DNA from: an uncultured Prevotella sp.
GTDB lineage: Bacteria > Bacteroidota > Bacteroidia > Bacteroidales > Bacteroidaceae
Length of the DNA: 55,653 nt
NCBI GenBank assembly: GCA_946409435.1
Contig: CAMJWJ010000002.1
Span: 1 to 55,653 of the forward strand
Reading direction: 5' to 3'
The translations under genes were made by a program, and so were the position numbers. Positions 32,521 through 40,895 of the stretch are shown here, piece after piece (positions within the stretch are counted from its first letter, which is position 1; every line of letters begins with the position of its first letter). The notes below the pieces were generated by a model, which was not told the DNA's origin, ran no database searches, and saw only the letters and a program-made list of their open reading frames with translations.

Positions 32521-34248
32521 ATGCAATTTAAATGGAATTATCAACAATCTACACCAGAGAAGCGACAGGCGGCTAAGGAACTGGCCGAGAAAATCGGCAT
32601 GAGTACCATCATGGCCGAACTGCTCATCGAAAGGGGCATCAAGACGGAAAGCGCAGCAAAGCGATTCTTCAGGCCCATGCTCAACGAGCTGATCGACCCC
32701 TTCCTGATGAACGACATGGACGTTGCCGTCGACAGACTCAACGATGCCATGGGACGGAAGGAACGCATCATGGTCTATGGCGACTACGACGTCGACGGAT
32801 GCACGGCCGTCGCACTGGTGTACAAGTTTCTGCAGCAGTTCTACTCCAACATCGACTACTACATCCCCAACCGAGAAGGAGAAGGATACGGAGTCAGCCG
32901 GCAGGGAATAGACTACGCAGCAGAGACAGGCGTGAAACTCATCATCGTGCTCGACTGCGGCATCAAGGCCATCGACGAGATAGCCTATGCCAAGCAGAAA
33001 GGCATCGACTTCATCATCTGTGACCACCACGAGCCTGACGAGGAACTGCCACCGGCCGTGGCCATACTCAACGCCAAGCGGCGCGACTCGTCATACCCCT
33101 TCAAGCACCTATGCGGATGCGGCGTGGGATTCAAACTCATGCAGGCCTTTGCCAAGAACAACGGCATACCCTTCGCAAGGCTCATCCCACTACTCGACTT
33201 CTGCGCTGTCAGCATTGCAGCAGACCTCGTACCCGTCGAGGGAGAAAACCGCATACTGGCATTCCACGGACTCAAACAGCTGAACATCTCGCCGTCGACA
33301 GGCCTGAAAGCCATCATCGACATCTGCGGACTGACAGGACGCGAGCTGACCATGAGCGACATCGTGTTCAAAATCGGACCGCGCATCAATGCCTCGGGAC
33401 GTATGATGAACGGACGAGAGGCCGTGGAGCTGCTCGTCGAACGAGACCTGCAAAAGGCACTGACCATGGCAACGCGCATCAACGAATACAACGAACAGCG
33501 CAAGGACGTCGACAAGCAAATGACCGAGGAGGCCAACGACATCGTGGAACGACTCGAAAGCCAGCAGCACATGCCGTCAATCGTACTCTACGACGAGGGA
33601 TGGAAGAAAGGCGTAGTGGGCATCGTCGCATCACGACTGACGGAAATATACTACCGGCCCACCGTGGTGCTGACCATCATCGACGGAATGGCCTCCGGGT
33701 CAGCACGCTCCGTGGCAGGATTCGACGTCTACGACGCCATCAAGTCGTGCCGAGACCTGCTCGAGAACTTCGGCGGACACACCTACGCCGTAGGACTGAC
33801 ACTGAAGCAGCAAAACATACCAGAGTTCCGCCGCCGGTTCCAAGAGTACGTCAACAGCCACATACTGCCCGAACAGCAGCAACAGACGCTCGACATCGAT
33901 ATGGAACTGGACTTCCACGACATCACCAAACGGCTGATGTCGGAACTGAAGCGGCTGGCACCACACGGACCCGGCAACGAGAAACCGCTGTTCCTCACAC
34001 GTAACGTCTACGACTACGGAACGTCGAAAGTCGTGGGACGACATCAGGAGCACATCAAGCTGGAACTCGTCGACTCGAAGTCGCCCGTCGTCATGAACGG
34101 CATAGCCTTCGGACAGTCGGCAGCAGCACGATACATCAAGAGCAAACGCAGCTTCAACATCGTCTACACCATCGAGGAGAACACCTACAAACGGGGCGAG
34201 GTGCAACTGCAAATAGAAGACATACAACCCTCGGAGACTGATAATTGA
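32521..34248 (+). CDS. recJ: Single-stranded-DNA-specific exonuclease RecJ
   Basis: The 575-aa DHH-superfamily 5'-3' exonuclease works in recombination and mismatch repair. Phosphoesterase motifs are clear: GDYDVDGCTAVAL near residue 87, LDCGIK near 145, and ICDHHEPDEELP near 166; the DHHA1 domain includes GVVGIVASRL and FGGHTYAVGLTL. The C-terminal OB-like domain starts near DIDMELDFHDI. It is slightly longer than the 560 aa typical of short RecJ. recQ follows after 2 bases, making a two-gene repair operon: helicase and nuclease that cooperate in RecF-pathway end processing. Confidence 0.96.
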   Translation: MQFKWNYQQSTPEKRQAAKELAEKIGMSTIMAELLIERGIKTESAAKRFFRPMLNELIDPFLMNDMDVAVDRLNDAMGRKERIMVYGDYDVDGCTAVALVYKFLQQFYSNIDYYIPNREGEGYGVSRQGIDYAAETGVKLIIVLDCGIKAIDEIAYAKQKGIDFIICDHHEPDEELPPAVAILNAKRRDSSYPFKHLCGCGVGFKLMQAFAKNNGIPFARLIPLLDFCAVSIAADLVPVEGENRILAFHGLKQLNISPSTGLKAIIDICGLTGRELTMSDIVFKIGPRINASGRMMNGREAVELLVERDLQKALTMATRINEYNEQRKDVDKQMTEEANDIVERLESQQHMPSIVLYDEGWKKGVVGIVASRLTEIYYRPTVVLTIIDGMASGSARSVAGFDVYDAIKSCRDLLENFGGHTYAVGLTLKQQNIPEFRRRFQEYVNSHILPEQQQQTLDIDMELDFHDITKRLMSELKRLAPHGPGNEKPLFLTRNVYDYGTSKVVGRHQEHIKLELVDSKSPVVMNGIAFGQSAAARYIKSKRSFNIVYTIEENTYKRGEVQLQIEDIQPSETDN

Positions 34249-34250
34249 TA

Positions 34251-36176
34251 ATGACGGATTATCAAGCTGTCCTGAAAAAGTACTGGGGCTACGACTCCTT
34301 CCGCGGCATACAACAGGAAATCATCGAGAGCATAGCCGGCGGCCACGACACATTAGGACTGATGCCTACCGGAGGAGGAAAGAGCATCACCTTCCAAGTG
34401 CCGGCAATGGCCATGCAGGGCGTCTGCATCGTCATCACACCGCTCATCGCCCTCATGAAGGACCAGGTGCTACACCTCCGACAACAAGGCATACTGGCTG
34501 CGGCTATCTACACCGGCATGAGCCACGACGACATCCTGCGCACACTGGACAACTGCATATTGGGGCGTACCAAGTTCCTGTATGTCTCGCCCGAACGGCT
34601 GGGCAGCGAACTCTTCGTTACCAAGCTACGCCACATGCGCGTGTGCTTTATCACCGTCGACGAGGCACACTGTATCTCGCAATGGGGCTACGATTTCCGT
34701 CCTAACTACCTGGAAATCGCCCGAATACGCGACGTACAGCCCGACATCCCCGTGCTGGCACTGACGGCAACGGCCACGCCACGCGTGGTTGAAGACATCT
34801 GCGAGAAGCTGCAAGCCCGCCATCATACGCCGGTCGGCGAGCAAGCCACCGACAAGCCCTTCAACGTGTTCCGCATGTCCTTCGAGCGAAAGAACCTGAC
34901 CTATATCGTGCGGCACACCAACGACAAAACAGACGAGCTGATACACATACTACAGAACAGCCACGGTGCTGCCATCGTCTACGTGCGCAGCCGCGATCGC
35001 TCGAAGGAGATTGCAAAGCAATTGGCTGACGCCGGCATCAGCGCCACCTATTACCATGCAGGACTGCAAGGCACAGAGAAAGACCAGAGGCAGCACGACT
35101 GGCAGCACGACATCAAGCGCGTCATCGTAGCCACCAACGCCTTCGGCATGGGAATCGACAAGCCCGACGTGCGCATGGTGCTACACTATGACTGCCCGGA
35201 CTCTATAGAGGCATATTTCCAGGAAGCAGGACGAGCCGGACGCGACGGCGAGCAGGCCCATGCCGTCCTGCTGATAGGCAGGCAGGACTTTACCACACTG
35301 GAACAGCGCATCAGCACGACATTCCCTGAAAAGCAATACATCAGGCAGGTCTATGAACATCTGGCATACTACTACCAGATAGCCACTGGCGACGGATACG
35401 GTGTCACGCATGAGTTCTGCATTGAACAGTTCTGCCAGCGCTTCCACCATTTCCCGCCTCGCGTACAGGCTGCTCTGCAGATCCTGCAACGTGCCGGATA
35501 CCTGGAATACTCGGAGGAGCGCGACGCAAAGGCACGGCTGCACTTCCTGCTGGAACGCGACCAACTTGACCGGCTGAGCAACATTTCACCCCTTGAGGAA
35601 CGCGTCGTCACGGCACTCCTGCGCAACTACGGAGGACTGTTCGCCGACTATCAGTTCATCAGCGAGAGCGAGGTGGCCCGACAGTGCGGCATCAAGGAAC
35701 AGGACGTCTACGAGGTGCTGACAAATCTCTCGAAAAGACGAATCCTGAACTTCATACCACGCAAGCAAGTTCCGGAGATCAGGTATCTCCAGAGGCGCGA
35801 AGACCAGGAACACGTCATGCTGCCTCCGGCTGTCTACGAGGAGCGGTTAGAACAATACCGTACGCGCATACATGCCATGATGGACTATGCCCGACGTGAC
35901 GACCGATGCCGATCACGACTCCTGTTAGAGTATTTCGGTGAGACGAATACCCACGACTGCCACCAATGCGACGTATGCTCAGGACTGTCCGACGCAGACA
36001 GTGAAACGAACGCCAAAGAGCTGATACTGAAAATACTCAGCGACGGTAAGCCCCACCTCGTCAGCGAACTCTACCGACTGCCCTGCGACACCGCCGCCAT
36101 CGATGCCGCTCTGCGACCCCTGCTCAGCGAGGAACGCATACAGCAGCAGGACGGCATGCTGAAGATTAAGTCGTGA
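34251..36176 (+). CDS. recQ: ATP-dependent DNA helicase RecQ
   Basis: The 641-aa superfamily 2 helicase unwinds DNA 3'-5'. The ATG at 34251, two bases after the recJ stop, is preferred over the in-frame TTG at 34245. Motifs are Walker A MPTGGGKSITFQVPA, DEAH in VDEAHCISQWGYDFRPNY, VATNAFGMGIDKPDVR, and motif VI QEAGRAGRDG. The RQC zinc site uses the Cys residues in RCRSRLLLEYFGE and DCHQCDVC. The last 50 residues may be a small HRDC-like or winged domain. Its stop codon lies in the first copy of a 32-bp tandem repeat. Confidence 0.96.
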   Translation: MTDYQAVLKKYWGYDSFRGIQQEIIESIAGGHDTLGLMPTGGGKSITFQVPAMAMQGVCIVITPLIALMKDQVLHLRQQGILAAAIYTGMSHDDILRTLDNCILGRTKFLYVSPERLGSELFVTKLRHMRVCFITVDEAHCISQWGYDFRPNYLEIARIRDVQPDIPVLALTATATPRVVEDICEKLQARHHTPVGEQATDKPFNVFRMSFERKNLTYIVRHTNDKTDELIHILQNSHGAAIVYVRSRDRSKEIAKQLADAGISATYYHAGLQGTEKDQRQHDWQHDIKRVIVATNAFGMGIDKPDVRMVLHYDCPDSIEAYFQEAGRAGRDGEQAHAVLLIGRQDFTTLEQRISTTFPEKQYIRQVYEHLAYYYQIATGDGYGVTHEFCIEQFCQRFHHFPPRVQAALQILQRAGYLEYSEERDAKARLHFLLERDQLDRLSNISPLEERVVTALLRNYGGLFADYQFISESEVARQCGIKEQDVYEVLTNLSKRRILNFIPRKQVPEIRYLQRREDQEHVMLPPAVYEERLEQYRTRIHAMMDYARRDDRCRSRLLLEYFGETNTHDCHQCDVCSGLSDADSETNAKELILKILSDGKPHLVSELYRLPCDTAAIDAALRPLLSEERIQQQDGMLKIKS

Positions 36177-36276
36177 CAACGAGATAACGAGATAACGGTA
36201 TGACGTGACAACGGTGTAACGAGATAACGGTATGACGTGACAACGGTGTAACGAGATAACGGTATGACGAGACAAC
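36173..36276. repeat. 32-bp tandem repeat built from 8-mers, starting in the recQ stop codon
   Basis: Copies start at 36173, 36205 and 36237, with a partial fourth at 36269. The consensus is four drifting octamers: GTGACAAC, GGTGTAAC, GAGATAAC, GGTATGAC. Copies two and three are identical; the first has GAGATAAC in place of GGTGTAAC. The recQ TGA is bases 36174-36176. Confidence 0.9.
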
Positions 36277-36308
36277 AAAACACCCCCAAACGATAAAACG
36301 AAGGAAAA

Positions 36309-37076
36309 ATGATTTTCTATTTCTCAGGAACAGGAAACACGCTGTGGGCAGCCCGCCAGTTAGCGCAAGCTACCGACGACACACTGATCAGCATAGCTGA
36401 AGAGATGCGCAAGCAGCCACAATGCTACACACTGAAAGACGGCGAACGGCTGGGATTCTGCTTCCCTACTCACGGATGGCAGCCACCGCGCATCGTCCGT
36501 GAATTTATACGCCGGTCTGCCTTCAGGACCTGCCACGATACTTACGTCTATGCGCTGACCACATGCGGCGACAACATGGGACATGCCATGCGCATTCTCA
36601 ACAAGGAACTGCGGCAACGGAGCCTACATTGCGACGCTACATTTGCCGTCGTCATGCCTGAGTCAAACGTCTGCTTCTCCTTCCTGCATCTCGACACACC
36701 CGAAAAGGCAAAACAGAAGATAGTCAGCGCCAGCGAGCGCATGCTGCACATCTGCGAGGTGGTGAAAGGCCAGAAAAGAGGTGTCAGCGAATTGGTGCGT
36801 GGAGCCATACCATACACCTATACCTATGTCATCGGGGGCTACTACAACAAGCACCTGATTACCGACAGCAAGCTATGGGTTGACACGAATGCCTGTACAC
36901 AGTGCGGATTGTGTGAACACCTGTGTCCCGTAGACGACATAAAAGGAACACCGCCCGTGTGGCTTCACAACGGAAGGTGTACCAACTGTCTGGCCTGCTA
37001 CCATCACTGCCCGGCACACGCCATTCACTGGGCAAAGATGAAACGAGGACAATACAGATTCACAAATGAGAAATGA
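36309..37076 (+). CDS. EFR1 family ferredoxin/flavodoxin-like protein
   Basis: The 255-aa cytoplasmic protein combines an N-terminal flavodoxin-like domain (FMN phosphate loop FYFSGTGNTLWAA, residues 4-14) with two C-terminal [4Fe-4S] binding motifs, CTQCGLCEHLCP near 197-208 and CTNCLACYHHCP near 224-235. This layout is the EFR1 family of anaerobes, thought to shuttle electrons; partners are unknown. GWQPPRIVREFI and ALTTCGDNMGHA are typical flavodoxin-side segments. It ends in an inverted repeat shared with the convergent yggS gene. Confidence 0.85.
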   Translation: MIFYFSGTGNTLWAARQLAQATDDTLISIAEEMRKQPQCYTLKDGERLGFCFPTHGWQPPRIVREFIRRSAFRTCHDTYVYALTTCGDNMGHAMRILNKELRQRSLHCDATFAVVMPESNVCFSFLHLDTPEKAKQKIVSASERMLHICEVVKGQKRGVSELVRGAIPYTYTYVIGGYYNKHLITDSKLWVDTNACTQCGLCEHLCPVDDIKGTPPVWLHNGRCTNCLACYHHCPAHAIHWAKMKRGQYRFTNEK

Positions 37077-37120
37077 GGAATGGGGAATGGGGAATGATCC
37101 GCACTCCGCATTTCTCATTT
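37064..37120. terminator. Inverted repeat between convergent EFR1 and yggS genes
   Basis: AAATGAGAAATG (37064-37075) and its exact complement (37109-37120). The left arm lies in the last EFR1 codons and the right arm touches the yggS stop. Tandem GGGGAAT units fill the loop. A role as two-way terminator is inferred. Confidence 0.55.
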
Positions 37121-37790
37121 AATAGACGCGCGGCCCAAAGATTGTCGTGCCGATACGTACCATCGTGCTACCCTCCTCGACGGCTATCAGATAGTCGTGA
37201 CTCATGCCCCACGACCGCTCGCAGAAGTAGCTGGCATCGGCGAAGTAGCGCGCCTTCACCTCACGATACAGGTCATAGGCCTGGCGGAACTCGCTGCGTA
37301 TCTGCTCTACGTCGTCAACATACGATGCCATCATCATCAGCCCGCAGATGCGAACATGCTCCATTGTGCGCCACTCACCATCCGCTAACAGCTGGCGGAG
37401 CGCGTCAGGAGTCAGACCGTACTTCGTCTCCTCTTCGGCAATATGCAGTTCCAACAGCACGTCGATGACCCTCCCGCACTTTTGCGCCTGACGGTCAATC
37501 TCCTTCAGCAGTTTCAGTGAGTCGACAGCCTCAACCATCGTCACATAAGGTGCAATGTATTTCACTTTATTCGTCTGAAGATGGCCAATAAAGTGCCAGC
37601 TGATGTCCTTAGGCAACGTCTCGTGCTTCAGGCGGAGTTCCTGTTCGTGGCTCTCGCCAAACAGCCGCTGCCCTTCAGCGTAAGCCGCCTCGATATACTC
37701 GTTGGGATGATACTTGCTGATAGCCACCAGGCGTACGCCTTGCGGCAAAGAGTCGAGCACCTGGTGCAGATTGCCCTTTACGTCGTACAT
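37119..37790 (-). CDS. yggS: YggS/PLPBP family pyridoxal-phosphate homeostasis protein
   Basis: The 223-aa protein has an alanine-racemase-like barrel binding PLP on Lys26 (VRLVAISKYHP). Family segments are LFGESHEQELRLK, WHFIGHLQTNKVK, VLLELHIAEEETKYGL, GLMMMASY and the PLP-phosphate site SWGMSHDYLIAVEEGSTMVRIGTTIFG. The family keeps PLP balanced and has no known enzymatic reaction. It is the last gene of an operon with DUF4494 (3-base gap) and a pseudokinase. Confidence 0.94.
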   Translation of the reverse strand: MYDVKGNLHQVLDSLPQGVRLVAISKYHPNEYIEAAYAEGQRLFGESHEQELRLKHETLPKDISWHFIGHLQTNKVKYIAPYVTMVEAVDSLKLLKEIDRQAQKCGRVIDVLLELHIAEEETKYGLTPDALRQLLADGEWRTMEHVRICGLMMMASYVDDVEQIRSEFRQAYDLYREVKARYFADASYFCERSWGMSHDYLIAVEEGSTMVRIGTTIFGPRVY

Positions 37791-37793
37791 AGA

Positions 37794-38273
37794 CTACTGC
37801 TCTGATTCGGGTTTATCGTCCTGGCTACTCTTGGTGTACTCGAAGACATCCATCAGCTTCGTCTCGGCAACAGCAGCAATGACATAGTCATTCATCGTGC
37901 CGCCCATCACGTTGTCGATATTCTTCACAGCACTGTTCAGCGTACCTGCCTGAACCAGATAGGTGACACCGGAACGCTTCTCCTTTTCAGTCTTCTCGTC
38001 AATGGTGATAAAATCCAGCTTTGCCTTGTACCAGCGGTCTGCCATCTCCTCATCACTGAAGAATATCTCTTTGTAGGGAGCTATCTTGATGTCTTTGACG
38101 GTAAACTCACCGCTGATGTACGACGACATCTCCTCCATGATGCGCTTCTCGGCCTCGGTAAAGCTTAGCGCATCGACGACATAACTCTCATTCACTTTCT
38201 TCTGCAAGCCATCTTCCATGGTCTTCTCATAACCGATCTTGCACTCAAACCATGTGGCCAATCTTGATCTCAT
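37794..38273 (-). CDS. DUF4494 family protein
   Basis: The 159-aa soluble protein opens MRSRLATWFECKIGYEKTMEDG and includes ESYVVDALSFTEAEKRI and EIFFSDEEMADRWYKAKL, which fit the DUF4494 family of Bacteroidota. There is no signal peptide, membrane segment or catalytic motif. The C-terminal 20 residues are acidic and polar and are likely disordered. It sits between yggS and the pseudokinase gene on the minus strand. Function is unknown; DUF4494 next to yggS is, as far as I recall, a repeated arrangement in this phylum. Confidence 0.8.
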   Translation of the reverse strand: MRSRLATWFECKIGYEKTMEDGLQKKVNESYVVDALSFTEAEKRIMEEMSSYISGEFTVKDIKIAPYKEIFFSDEEMADRWYKAKLDFITIDEKTEKEKRSGVTYLVQAGTLNSAVKNIDNVMGGTMNDYVIAAVAETKLMDVFEYTKSSQDDKPESEQ

Positions 38274-38322
38274 ATTCTGCTTTTTTGTTAATCTTTATTT
38301 TAAAGTCTTCTCTGTAAGGTTC

Positions 38323-39558
38323 TTACTTCTGGATACCCCTGCTGTTCGTGCCACCCATCTCTTTTTTCTTTTTTGCGGTGATGCGGTCAATTATCTCGCT
38401 GGCTATAAGCTGCGAGCGCTCAGGTGCAAGGCCGGCATCTTCACCCATCTGTTGCTGAATGTCCATCAGCTCCTTGATGGTTGACTGGCTCTGCGAGGTA
38501 AACAGCTTCTCACTATTGCTCATATATTCCTTATTATATATACGCGAGAGAATGCGGTCAGCTTCTTTCTCGTAGTTCTTACGGAAAATCTCCTCAGCCT
38601 TGGCAGCCTGTGAGATACGCATCTCGACATCCTCCTCAGCAATAGAATCGACAGGTCCGACGCCAAGTTCGGAAGGATCGAAGCCGTCTTCTATCAAGTC
38701 ATCAGTGCTCAGCCGCGGTGCAGGTTTCACAAATTCAACATTCTGAGTATCTGGAATGCTGTCGAAATAAAGGAACAGGCAGATCAGCCCAATTACCACA
38801 GCAGCGGCCAGCGCGATAGCAGTCGACAACAGCCCGTGCCGGCGGTGAACATCATGCAGCATATCTTCAACATGGTTGTAGCGGTCCTCTGGCGCTTCGC
38901 TGACAGCCTTACTGACTACACGCTTATACTCTACTGGTATGGATGCATGACTGAACAGTGCTTCCATAAACTTGCCAATGGAGTAGATGTCGCAGCGGTC
39001 GTCGACTGAACCACCATTCAGCACCTCTGGTGCCACGAAGGCCGCATCGTCGCCATAAAGTTCACGCTGGTCGGCCATATTGGCGTAGTAAGAGCCGTGG
39101 GACAAGAGCATGACATGATTGTCGCCCTTACGCACAAATACCGTCCTGGGCGAGAAGCACACGTGACGTATGCCCTGACTGTGAAGGTATGCAGTAGCCT
39201 TGACCAGCCCTTCAAGCATGTCGTCGAAGAAATGCTTTTCGGCTACTACCGCCGGATTGTCGCTGATAAGATGTGCCACGGACTGATAGTATCCAGGAGC
39301 AATGAGCAGACGCTGGATTTCGCCGTCGCTAACCACTGGCTCATAGTGCAACTGGTAACTGCTGGTCAACTTGTGGTTATGCTCACACTCCAGCGACAGC
39401 CCCTTGGTGAAGACGATGTCGCCACTAAGGTCCTGGCGAATGTCCACCACACCTATGTACTTGTTGTCAACCTTCTCGCGATAGTATTCACCTATGGGCA
39501 GACGTGTCTGGCACTGTTTGCCGCTGTTGCGAGCTGCTAAAAGTTCTTCGTAGTTCAC
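38323..39558 (-). CDS. Membrane-anchored protein-kinase-like protein, probable pseudokinase
   Basis: The 411-aa product is assigned to the GTG at 39558 (then NYEELLAARNSGKQCQTRL), because the longer frame would start inside the -7 box. Residues 95-235 fit the C-lobe of Hanks-type kinases: AYLHSQGIRH, then FVAPEVLNGGSVDDRCDIYSIGKFMEAL with the APE motif at 176-178 and the structural Asp190. The catalytic loop HRDxKPxN reads HVCFSPRT (132-139) and the DFG reads SHG (153-155), so catalytic Asp, Lys, Asn and metal-binding Asp are all gone. A single membrane helix lies at 243-265, and a charged C-terminal tail (about 145 residues) follows. It leads the operon with DUF4494 and yggS. Confidence 0.82.
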   Translation of the reverse strand: MNYEELLAARNSGKQCQTRLPIGEYYREKVDNKYIGVVDIRQDLSGDIVFTKGLSLECEHNHKLTSSYQLHYEPVVSDGEIQRLLIAPGYYQSVAHLISDNPAVVAEKHFFDDMLEGLVKATAYLHSQGIRHVCFSPRTVFVRKGDNHVMLLSHGSYYANMADQRELYGDDAAFVAPEVLNGGSVDDRCDIYSIGKFMEALFSHASIPVEYKRVVSKAVSEAPEDRYNHVEDMLHDVHRRHGLLSTAIALAAAVVIGLICLFLYFDSIPDTQNVEFVKPAPRLSTDDLIEDGFDPSELGVGPVDSIAEEDVEMRISQAAKAEEIFRKNYEKEADRILSRIYNKEYMSNSEKLFTSQSQSTIKELMDIQQQMGEDAGLAPERSQLIASEIIDRITAKKKKEMGGTNSRGIQK

Positions 39559-39580
39559 TTGAAAATCTGTTTTTTCCGCA

Positions 39581-39612
39581 CAAAAGTACACAAAATAATC
39601 GAATGCAGCAAA
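39581..39612 (-). promoter_or_regulatory. Promoter of the pseudokinase-DUF4494-yggS operon
   Basis: TTTG (39612-39609), 20 bases, TACTTTTG (39588-39581) on the minus strand. This placement argues against translation starting at 39591 and supports the GTG at 39558. Confidence 0.75.
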
Positions 39613-39653
39613 TAATTATGAAATATTAAGTGTGATTTGTGAATTAAAATGTG

Positions 39654-39662
39654 TACCTTTGC
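39654..39662 (+). promoter_or_regulatory. -7 box of the aminotransferase operon
   Basis: TACCTTTGC, 31 bases before the ATG at 39693. The nearest TTTG (39636-39639) is only 14 bases upstream, so the -33 element is uncertain. Confidence 0.5.
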
Positions 39663-39692
39663 AGCAAAATTGCAATAACAACAAATAGAAAG

Positions 39693-40895
39693 ATGCCGGA
39701 AATATCAGTACGCGGACTGGAGATGCCCGAGTCTCCCATACGAAAGCTCGCTCCGCTGGCTGCCGCAGCCAAGAAACGCGGCACCAAGGTGTATCACCTC
39801 AATATCGGACAGCCCGACCTGCCTACTCCACAGGTGGGACTTGACGCGTTGAAGACGATAGACCGTGAGATTCTGGAGTATTCACCCTCGCAGGGCTATC
39901 TGAGCTACCGCGAGAAACTGGTGGACTACTACGCGAAATACAATATCAACGTTACGGCCGATGACATCATCATCACAAGCGGTGGCAGCGAGGCAGTGCT
40001 GTTTGCCTTTCTGTCTTGCCTGAACCCTGGCGACGAGATTATCGTACCCGAGCCTGCCTATGCCAACTACATGGCCTTTGCCATTTCTGCAGGTGCCAAG
40101 ATCCGTACGATTGCCACTACGATAGACGAAGGCTTCTCACTACCGAAAGTGGAGAAGTTTGAGGAACTTATCAACGACCGCACACGTGCCATCATGATCT
40201 GCAACCCGAACAACCCGACGGGCTACCTCTACACGCGGCGAGAGATGAACCAGATACGCGACCTCGTAAAGAAGTACGACCTCTACCTGTTCAGCGACGA
40301 GGTCTACCGTGAATACATCTATACCGGGTCGCCCTACATTTCTGCCTGTCATCTTGAGGGCATTGAACAGAATGTCATCCTGATTGACTCCGTATCGAAA
40401 CGATACTCCGAGTGTGGTATTCGTATCGGAGCGCTGATAACAAAGAACCAAGAGGTGCGCAAGGCTGTCATGAAATTCTGTCAGGCACGCCTGTCACCCC
40501 CTCTTATTGGACAGATTGTAGCTGAAGCGTCGCTGGATGCCCCTGACGAATACTACCGTGACGTCTACGACGAGTATGTTGAGCGTCGCAAATGCCTCAT
40601 CGACGGTCTTAATCGCATTCCCGGCGTCTACTCACCCATTCCCATGGGGGCCTTCTACACAGTAGCCAAGCTGCCTGTCGACGACGCAGAGAAGTTCTGC
40701 CGCTGGTGTTTGGCAGACTTCAACTACGAAGGCGAGACGGTCATGATGGCCCCTGCCGCCGGCTTCTACACGACTCCCGGTGCCGGCATCAACCAGGTTC
40801 GCATTGCCTACGTGCTGAAGAAGAAAGACCTTGAGCGTGCCCTTATCGTACTAAGGAAAGCCCTCGAATCCTATCCCGGCCGCGTGGAAGAATGA
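39693..40895 (+). CDS. PLP-dependent class I/II aminotransferase
   Basis: The 400-aa enzyme starts MPEISVRGLEMPESPIRKLAP (ATG 39693; the longer frame crosses the -7 box). Fold type I signatures are HLNIGQPDLPTP, the phosphate-binding GGSEAVLFA, CNPNNPTGYLYTRREM, LFSDEVYREYIY and the Schiff-base Lys236 in DSVSKRYSECGIRIGAL. The C-terminal FYTTPGAGINQVRIAYVL carries the carboxylate-binding Arg. It resembles aspartate/aromatic aminotransferases; the amino donor cannot be read from sequence. The stop overlaps the ATG of the permease gene. Confidence 0.93.
   Translation: MPEISVRGLEMPESPIRKLAPLAAAAKKRGTKVYHLNIGQPDLPTPQVGLDALKTIDREILEYSPSQGYLSYREKLVDYYAKYNINVTADDIIITSGGSEAVLFAFLSCLNPGDEIIVPEPAYANYMAFAISAGAKIRTIATTIDEGFSLPKVEKFEELINDRTRAIMICNPNNPTGYLYTRREMNQIRDLVKKYDLYLFSDEVYREYIYTGSPYISACHLEGIEQNVILIDSVSKRYSECGIRIGALITKNQEVRKAVMKFCQARLSPPLIGQIVAEASLDAPDEYYRDVYDEYVERRKCLIDGLNRIPGVYSPIPMGAFYTVAKLPVDDAEKFCRWCLADFNYEGETVMMAPAAGFYTTPGAGINQVRIAYVLKKKDLERALIVLRKALESYPGRVEE

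Noticed and set aside
36173..36276. CRISPR array
   Set aside because: The 32-bp units abut directly and decompose into octamers; there are no spacers.
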